A DNA stretch of 10,858 bases, from the NCBI GenBank assembly GCA_019347595.1, contig JAHWLA010000074.1:1-10858 (forward strand), given 5' to 3'. Of this stretch, positions 6,602-10,858 are shown piece after piece (within the stretch, counting starts at the first letter, position 1; every line of letters starts with the position of its first letter). Below the pieces are notes generated by a model. The model saw only the letters and a program-made list of their open reading frames with translations. It was not told the DNA's origin and searched no databases. The position numbers and the translations under genes were made by a program. The stretch comes from Actinomycetota bacterium. Lineage in GTDB: Bacteria > Actinomycetota > Acidimicrobiia > Acidimicrobiales > JAHWLA01.

Positions 6602-7535
6602 CCGGTGGGCGCCAACCGGGGGGCGGCGGCCAGAACGGAGGCTGTGCGCCGCTCGGCGGCGGCGGGGGAGCGGGCGGGGGGAAGAACATCGCCCGCTCGG
6701 CCGGAGCGACGCCGACCTCGCGAGCGAGCAGTTCGAGGTCGAACCCCTCCTTGCGCACCCGCAGGTCGAAGTACACGACGGTCGTCACCGCGGCGGTGAA
6801 CGGCGTGACGACCACGGCGCTCAACGTCGACCCGACGGCGTTGCCCAGGATGGAGGCGACCTCGTTGTCGGCCGAGCCCAGCGGGATGGTGAAGATGCCG
6901 GTCAGCACGGAGCTGACGATCTGGGCGAGCAGCATGCCGAGGAAGATCACGGCGACGACCGGCCACCAGCGCCCGCTGACCAGGGCGCGCGACCGCTTCA
7001 TGGCGGCCCGGCCCCGCAGTTCCTCGAGCAGCAGGACGGGAACGGCGACGGCGTAGGCGCCGAACAGGTAGACGCCGGGCACGATGCACAGGAGGAAGCC
7101 GACCCCGATGAACACGGCGAGGAGGAACGAGAGCCACACCAGGGAGCGCAGGCGCCCCACCGCGAAGCGCAGCGAGTCCCGCCATTCCACGTCCTCGCCC
7201 AGGTATCCGGCGCTGACCACGCGAAAGCTCGCCGCCGTGGCCAGTTGGCTGGCCAGGAAGTAGGCGAGGCCGAACACCAGCGCTCCGGCGACGAAGGCCC
7301 AGAGGATGCCCCAGTCGAACTCCGGCATGCCGGTGACGGGATCGGTCGACTCGATGGCCGCGATGTCGTCCTGGGTGGGGATCAGCGAGAGCTGGACGAT
7401 CACCAGCAAGCCGTAGATCGGCCCGATGACCACGGCGACGGCGCGCACCAAGGTCCCGAACCGTCGCCGATAGAGCTTGATCGCCACGTCGAGCATCTCG
7501 CCGATGCCGAGGGGGCGGAGGCCGGCCGCGTCCAT
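6594..7535 (-). CDS. Polytopic membrane protein, GPDPase_memb-like, with proline-rich tail
   Basis: This is the first gene of the five-gene minus-strand operon. The 313-residue product opens with LRPLGIGEMLDVAIKLYRRR (6-25), typical of the membrane domain first annotated next to glycerophosphodiester phosphodiesterases. Hydrophobic segments lie at about 29-52, 76-100, 131-153, 156-171, 190-214 and 237-255. YFDLRVRKEGFDLELLA (255-271) is another recurrent mark, and together they support six membrane segments. No phosphodiesterase catalytic domain is attached, so no enzymatic activity should be assigned. The C-terminus (285-313) is an extreme proline run: FPPPAPPPPP, then FWPPPPGW. Such tails often bind partners. 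The ATG at 7535 has no Shine-Dalgarno; TAGTGT ends 9 nt before it on the minus strand, suggesting a leaderless mRNA. Its stop overlaps the DUF4129 start by 8 bp. The family is recognised with moderate certainty; function unknown. Confidence 0.82.
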   Translation of the reverse strand: MDAAGLRPLGIGEMLDVAIKLYRRRFGTLVRAVAVVIGPIYGLLVIVQLSLIPTQDDIAAIESTDPVTGMPEFDWGILWAFVAGALVFGLAYFLASQLATAASFRVVSAGYLGEDVEWRDSLRFAVGRLRSLVWLSFLLAVFIGVGFLLCIVPGVYLFGAYAVAVPVLLLEELRGRAAMKRSRALVSGRWWPVVAVIFLGMLLAQIVSSVLTGIFTIPLGSADNEVASILGNAVGSTLSAVVVTPFTAAVTTVVYFDLRVRKEGFDLELLAREVGVAPAERAMFFPPPAPPPPPSGAQPPFWPPPPGWRPPDA

Positions 7536-7543
7536 CGGCGGTC

Positions 7544-7560
7544 ACACTAAGCGGGTAGTG
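7544..7560. promoter_or_regulatory. Inverted repeat in the divergent intergenic region, possible operator/promoter
   Basis: The 52-bp gap between the two divergent operons contains CACTA (7545-7549) and TAGTG (7556-7560), a perfect inverted repeat with a 6-bp spacer. Read on the minus strand, 7549 to 7544 is TAGTGT, a -10-like hexamer placed for a leaderless start at 7535. A regulator bound here could therefore repress the MoxR operon and reach the hydroxylase operon. No -35 is visible for either direction. Support is limited to symmetry and position. Confidence 0.35.
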
Positions 7561-7587
7561 CGATGTGCGCCGGCATGATGGCCGTCC

Positions 7588-8079
7588 ATGCACGTGAGCG
7601 TGACGGTCAACGGGGGACGCCACGACGACGAGGTCGAGCCGCGGCTTCTCCTCGTCCACTACCTGCGTGAGGTGCGGGGCCTGACCGCCACCAACATCGG
7701 GTGCGACACGTCGTCGTGCGGGGCGTGCACCGTGCTCCTCGACGGCGAGTCCGTGAAGTCGTGCACGGTGCTCGCCGTGCAGGCCGACGGGTCCACGATC
7801 ACAACCGTCGAGGGATTGGCGCCCGGCGCACCCGAAGCCGCCGAGCTGCATCCGGTGCAGCAGGCGTTCCGGGAGAACCACGGCCTGCAGTGCGGCTACT
7901 GCACGCCGGGCATGGTCATGGCCGCGGTGTCGTTGCTGCGGGAGAACGGCGCACCCACCGAGGCCGAGGTGCGCGAGGGCCTGGACGGCAACCTCTGCCG
8001 CTGCACCGGGTACCACAACATCGTCAAGGCGGTGCTCGCCGCGTCGCGCATGCCGGGCGCTACTGAGGTGCCGGCGTGA
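7588..8079 (+). CDS. coxS: [2Fe-2S] small subunit of a molybdenum hydroxylase (CO dehydrogenase / xanthine dehydrogenase family)
   Basis: The small subunit passes electrons from the molybdenum site of the large subunit to the FAD subunit through two [2Fe-2S] clusters. All eight ligands are present in 163 residues. C39, C44, C47 and C59 form the plant-ferredoxin-like site (GCDTSSCGACTVLLDG), and C102, C105, C137 and C139 form the helical-domain site (QCGYCTPGM and LCRCTGYHNIVKAV). Length is normal for CoxS-type subunits. The ATG at 7588 lacks a Shine-Dalgarno; CATGAT at 7574-7579 may be a weak -10, so the mRNA may start close to the ATG. Its stop overlaps the FAD-subunit start by 4 bp (GTGA). 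The substrate (CO, an aldehyde, a purine or another heterocycle) is set by the large subunit, which is absent here, so the name coxS shows family resemblance only. Confidence 0.94.
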   Translation: MHVSVTVNGGRHDDEVEPRLLLVHYLREVRGLTATNIGCDTSSCGACTVLLDGESVKSCTVLAVQADGSTITTVEGLAPGAPEAAELHPVQQAFRENHGLQCGYCTPGMVMAAVSLLRENGAPTEAEVREGLDGNLCRCTGYHNIVKAVLAASRMPGATEVPA

Positions 8080-8900
8080 TCCCGGCGCCCTTCGAGTACG
8101 TGCGGGCGTCGTCCGTGGACGAGGCCGTCGCCCTGCTCGGCGAGCACGGCGACGACGCCAAGCTGCTGGCGGGCGGGCACTCGCTTCTCCCGCTCATGAA
8201 GCTGCGGCTCGCCACGCCCGCCGTGCTCGTCGACATCGGCCGCCTCCGCGACCTGTCCTACGTCGAGGAGCGCCACGACCACGTCGCCGTCGGCGGGCTC
8301 ACCCGCCACCGGGACCTGGAGTCGTCGCCCGTGCTGGCGCAGCACGTCCCGCTGTTGGCTGCCGCGGCTCACAGCATCGGCGACCCCCAGGTCCGCCACC
8401 GCGGGACGATCGGCGGCAGCCTGGCCCACGGCGACCCGGCCTCCGATGTGCCCGCCGTCCTCCTCGCCACGCGCGCCACGGTCGTCGCCCGCGGGCCGGA
8501 CGGCGAGCGGGCGATTGCGGCCGACGACTTCTTCGAGGGGTTCCTGGAGACGGCGCTTCGTCCCGACGAGGTGCTCACCGAGGTGCGCATCCCGAAGCTG
8601 ACCGGCGTGCCGTGGTCGTTCCAGAAGTTCACCCGGCGCGCCCAGGACTGGGCGATCGTGGGCGTGGCGCTGGTCCGCAACGGCTCGTCGGGAGTCGGGC
8701 TGGTGAACATGGGATCGCGGCCGCTGCGCGCCGTCGCCGTCGAGGACGCGCTGGCGTCCGGCGCCTCGGTCGGGGAGGCGGCCGCGTTGGCCGCCGAGGG
8801 CGCCGACCCGCCCGCCGACCTCCACGCCGCCCCCGAGTACCGCGCCCACCTCGCCCGCGTGCTCGTTCGTCGCGCCCTGGAGGAGGCAACGGCGCGGTGA
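8076..8900 (+). CDS. coxM: FAD-binding medium subunit of a molybdenum hydroxylase
   Basis: The medium subunit holds FAD and hands electrons from the iron-sulfur subunit to the final acceptor (quinone, NAD+ or O2). The 274-residue protein has the two FAD-pyrophosphate motifs of the family: AGGHSLLPLMKLR (32-44) and TIGGSLAHGDPASD (111-124). The first sits in the N-terminal PCMH-type FAD domain and the second follows IGDPQVRHRG. The C-terminal CoxM/CutM-like domain runs from about 170 and includes FQKFTRRAQDWAIVGVAL. Length is close to that of CoxM. The GTG at 8076 lies in a GTGA overlap with the small-subunit stop, with GAGGTG 5 nt before it. Normally the S-M pair is accompanied by a roughly 780-residue large subunit, but here the next genes are a tiny ORF and a cyclase. 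The pair may serve a large subunit encoded elsewhere or beyond this window. Confidence 0.93.
   Translation: MIPAPFEYVRASSVDEAVALLGEHGDDAKLLAGGHSLLPLMKLRLATPAVLVDIGRLRDLSYVEERHDHVAVGGLTRHRDLESSPVLAQHVPLLAAAAHSIGDPQVRHRGTIGGSLAHGDPASDVPAVLLATRATVVARGPDGERAIAADDFFEGFLETALRPDEVLTEVRIPKLTGVPWSFQKFTRRAQDWAIVGVALVRNGSSGVGLVNMGSRPLRAVAVEDALASGASVGEAAALAAEGADPPADLHAAPEYRAHLARVLVRRALEEATAR
8881..8886 (+). promoter_or_regulatory. Perfect Shine-Dalgarno near the end of the FAD-subunit gene
   Basis: AGGAGG sits 10 nt before a GTG at 8897 that overlaps the coxM stop as GTGA, and 16 nt before an ATG at 8903. It could drive the small ORF that follows. It also encodes Glu-Glu/Glu-Ala codons of coxM, so it may be coincidental. 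Confidence 0.35.
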
Positions 8901-9031
8901 CCATGGCGGCCGAGTCGGTGGAGGCGGTGTCGGTCTGTGCCGAGGTCATCGCCCTGCGCACGGGCAAGCAGGCGCCCTCCCGGCGCTATCGCGACGGTCC
9001 TATCCATGCCGGGGGCCCGCCGACGGCGTGA
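8897..9031 (+). CDS. Possible 44-codon small protein between coxM and the cyclase
   Basis: A small ORF of 44 residues starts at the GTG of a GTGA overlap with coxM (or at the ATG at 8903, giving 42 residues). It ends in another GTGA overlap with the most upstream possible start of the cyclase gene. AGGAGG lies 10 nt before the GTG. The product starts MTMAAESVEAVSVCAEVIAL, followed by a basic stretch (RTGKQAPSRRYRDG). It has a short amphipathic Ala/Val-rich helix, one Cys, and no membrane segment. I recognise no family. It occupies the place where the catalytic large subunit would be expected, but it does not resemble the start or end of such a subunit. The alternative is that 8901-9081 is simply a spacer carrying the cyclase promoter. 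The overlap pattern is the main support. Confidence 0.3.
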   Translation: MTMAAESVEAVSVCAEVIALRTGKQAPSRRYRDGPIHAGGPPTA

Positions 9032-9041
9032 CGTCCGTCAC
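9028..9041 (+). promoter_or_regulatory. CRP/GlxR-type palindrome upstream of the cyclase
   Basis: GTGA (9028-9031), 6 bp, TCAC (9038-9041) matches the core of the cAMP receptor protein consensus TGTGA-N6-TCACA, also used by mycobacterial Crp and corynebacterial GlxR, at 8 of 10 positions (the outermost bases are C and G). Its centre is about 47 bp before the ATG at 9082. The symmetry in fact extends by one base to GTGAC-N4-GTCAC. Placing a cAMP-receptor site before a cyclase gene would be sensible feedback. The first half-site is also the GTGA start/stop overlap, so chance is possible. Confidence 0.4.
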
Positions 9042-9081
9042 GTCGGCCGCGACCCAACGCCACTTTTGGGACACTGGAGCG

Positions 9082-10328
9082 ATGCTCGAACGGCCCCCCG
9101 AGCCGACCCCGTCGGCCGCCTTGCCGAGCGACGACGACCGTGACCGCGCCGTGGCCGTACTGCGCTCGCACTGCGCCGACGGCCGCCTGACCCTCGACGA
9201 GTTCGCCGACAAGGTCGTCGGCGTGCTCCAGGCGCGCAGCCAGGCCGACATCGAGGCCGTCGTCGGCGAGTCCCTCGACCGCTCCGGGGTGGCGGTGCCC
9301 GAGGCCGAGTCCGAGCCCGCGTGCGGCGCCAACTGGGTCGTGGGGATCATGTGGGGGGCGCAGCGGCGCGGCCGGTGGCGACCCCGGCGTCGCGTGAACG
9401 CGTTCGCCTTCTGGGGCGGCTGCACCATCGACTTCCGCGGTGCCGAGCTGGTGGAGCCGGAAGTGCGCGTCACCGCCGTCGCCATGATGGGCGGGATCGA
9501 CATCATCGTCCCCGAGGGCGTCGCCGTGGAAGTCACCAGCGTGCCGATCATGGGCGGCGTGGGGCGTCGCATCCGCGATGTGCCGATCCTCCCGGGGACG
9601 CCGGTTATCAAGGTGCGAGCCGTGGCCTTCTGGGGCGGGGTGACCGTCCGCAGCAAGCCGAGCCGCAGCAACGAGGCACGGGCGCTGGGCCATCACGACC
9701 GCCGGCTGGGCCGGCCGCGCGACGACGAGTCGCTGGACCGGGTGGCTGCGTCGGTGCAGCGCGAGCGCCCCGATCTCAGCGCCGACGCGCCACCCGACGG
9801 CACGGTGACCATCCTGTTCAGCGACATCGAGAACTTCACGTCGATGACGGAGCGGCTGGGCGACATCAGGGCCCAGGACGTGCTGCGCGCCCACAACGAA
9901 CTGGTACGCACACAGGTCGCGGCGTGGGGCGGCCACGAGGTGAAGTCGCAGGGCGACAGCTTCATGATCTCCTTCGGCGGTGCCCGCCGGGGCATCCGGT
10001 GCGCCATGGCGATCCAGCGGGCGTTCGAGGAGTGGTCGGTAAAGCATCCCGATAATTCGCTGCGCGTGCGCATCGGGTTGCACACGGGCGAGGCGATCCG
10101 CGAAGAGGACGACCTGTTCGGCCGCAGCGTGATCATGGCGGCGCGCATCGCCGCGCACGCGGGCGGCGGCGAGATCCTGGTGTCGTCGTTGCTGAAGGAG
10201 CTGGCCGAGGCCAGCGGGGAGTTCAGGTTCGGCCCGCCCCACTGCACCGCGCTCAAGGGATTGAGCGGCGAGCACCTCCTGTACCCGGTGGTGTGGCAGC
10301 AGGCGGGCGACGCCGTGCCCGACATGGC

Positions 10329-10332
<4 letters not shown>
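9082..10332 (+). CDS. Class III nucleotide cyclase fused to DUF1707 and a LiaF-like beta-repeat domain
   Basis: The cyclase probably makes cAMP from ATP in the cytosol; no membrane segment is seen. In 416 residues (numbered from the ATG at 9082) three parts follow one another. The first is a DUF1707/SHOCT-like helical domain (19-57; DRDRAVAVLRSHCADGRLTL). The second is a LiaF-C/DUF2154-like beta-repeat domain (about 105-189) with four Gly-Gly turns (AFWGG, MMGGIDI, IMGGV, AFWGGV). The third is a class III cyclase domain (about 239-390). Metal-binding Asp248 (ILFSDIENFTSM) and Asp292 (KSQGDSFM) are present. Lys288 and Asp344 (DDLFG) match the ATP-selecting Lys-Asp pair. Arg355 is present, but the transition-state Asn is replaced by Ile351 (SVIMAAR). 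An in-frame GTG at 9028 would add 18 residues. GGAG is only 2 nt before 9082, and GACACT at 9070-9075 is a weak -10 for a leaderless start. Family call is firm; activity needs proof. Confidence 0.9.

Positions 10333-10858
<526 letters not shown>

Noticed and set aside
6594..7535. Glycerophosphodiester phosphodiesterase enzyme
   Set aside because: Only the membrane domain is present; no catalytic TIM-barrel motif is seen, so an enzymatic name would mislead.
5863..8016. Minus-strand open frame of 717 codons across the DUF4129, membrane-protein and coxS genes
   Set aside because: Composition is typical of a shadow frame in GC-rich DNA, and it crosses three genes with firm family motifs, one of them on the opposite strand.
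8901..9027. Remnant of a degraded molybdenum-hydroxylase large subunit
   Set aside because: The short frame shows none of the large-subunit sequence marks I know, and only about 180 bp separate coxM from the cyclase start.
9004..9031. Intrinsic terminator between coxM and the cyclase
   Set aside because: GC-rich self-complementary segments exist, but none is a long stem followed by a T-tract, and the 4-bp overlaps argue for read-through.

Overview
This window is very GC-rich, tightly packed DNA, almost certainly from a high-GC actinobacterium. The evidence is the many GTG starts, the 4-8 bp gene overlaps, the mix of leaderless and Shine-Dalgarno starts, and a gene cluster (RDD / SpoIIM-like / DUF58 / MoxR / DUF4350 / DUF4129) that is typical of Actinobacteria. 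A deep lineage such as Acidimicrobiia is my inference; no rRNA or tRNA is present to test it. Bases 1-32 hold nothing I can assign.

Left half (33-7535): a membrane and AAA-ATPase module. A minus-strand RDD membrane protein and a plus-strand SpoIIM-like membrane protein diverge, with only 5 bp between their chosen start codons. Next, on the plus strand, comes a small coiled-coil protein with a C-terminal membrane anchor. It has its own near-consensus promoter and a structured leader. Convergent to it, ending 3 bp away, is a five-gene minus-strand operon. Read from its promoter end it encodes a GPDPase_memb-like polytopic membrane protein with a proline-rich tail, a DUF4129 protein, a DUF4350 protein, a MoxR AAA+ ATPase and a DUF58 (vWA-like) protein. 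Every junction overlaps by 4-8 bp. MoxR and vWA/DUF58 pairs act as chaperone and adaptor, so the likely theme is ATP-driven maturation or remodelling of an envelope complex.

Right half (7588-10858): a plus-strand operon diverging from that cluster across 52 bp that contain a short inverted repeat. It starts with the [2Fe-2S] and FAD subunits of a CO-dehydrogenase/xanthine-dehydrogenase-type molybdenum hydroxylase. The catalytic molybdopterin large subunit is missing from its usual place. In its place are a possible 44-codon ORF, a nucleotide cyclase with an unusual DUF1707 + LiaF-like beta-repeat N-terminus, and a MobA/MocA-like nucleotidyltransferase cut by the window edge. The last gene suggests Mo-cofactor maturation (cytidylylation) for the hydroxylase. 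All these ORFs can be linked by GTGA/ATGA 4-bp overlaps. A CRP-type palindrome (GTGA-N6-TCAC) lies just before the cyclase, suggesting cAMP feedback.

The most interesting items are the three-domain cyclase and its CRP-like site, the orphan Mo-hydroxylase S/M pair, the structured leader of the coiled-coil gene, and a 9-bp in-frame tandem repeat in the nucleotidyltransferase. I see no transposase, CRISPR array, phage gene, tRNA or rRNA.
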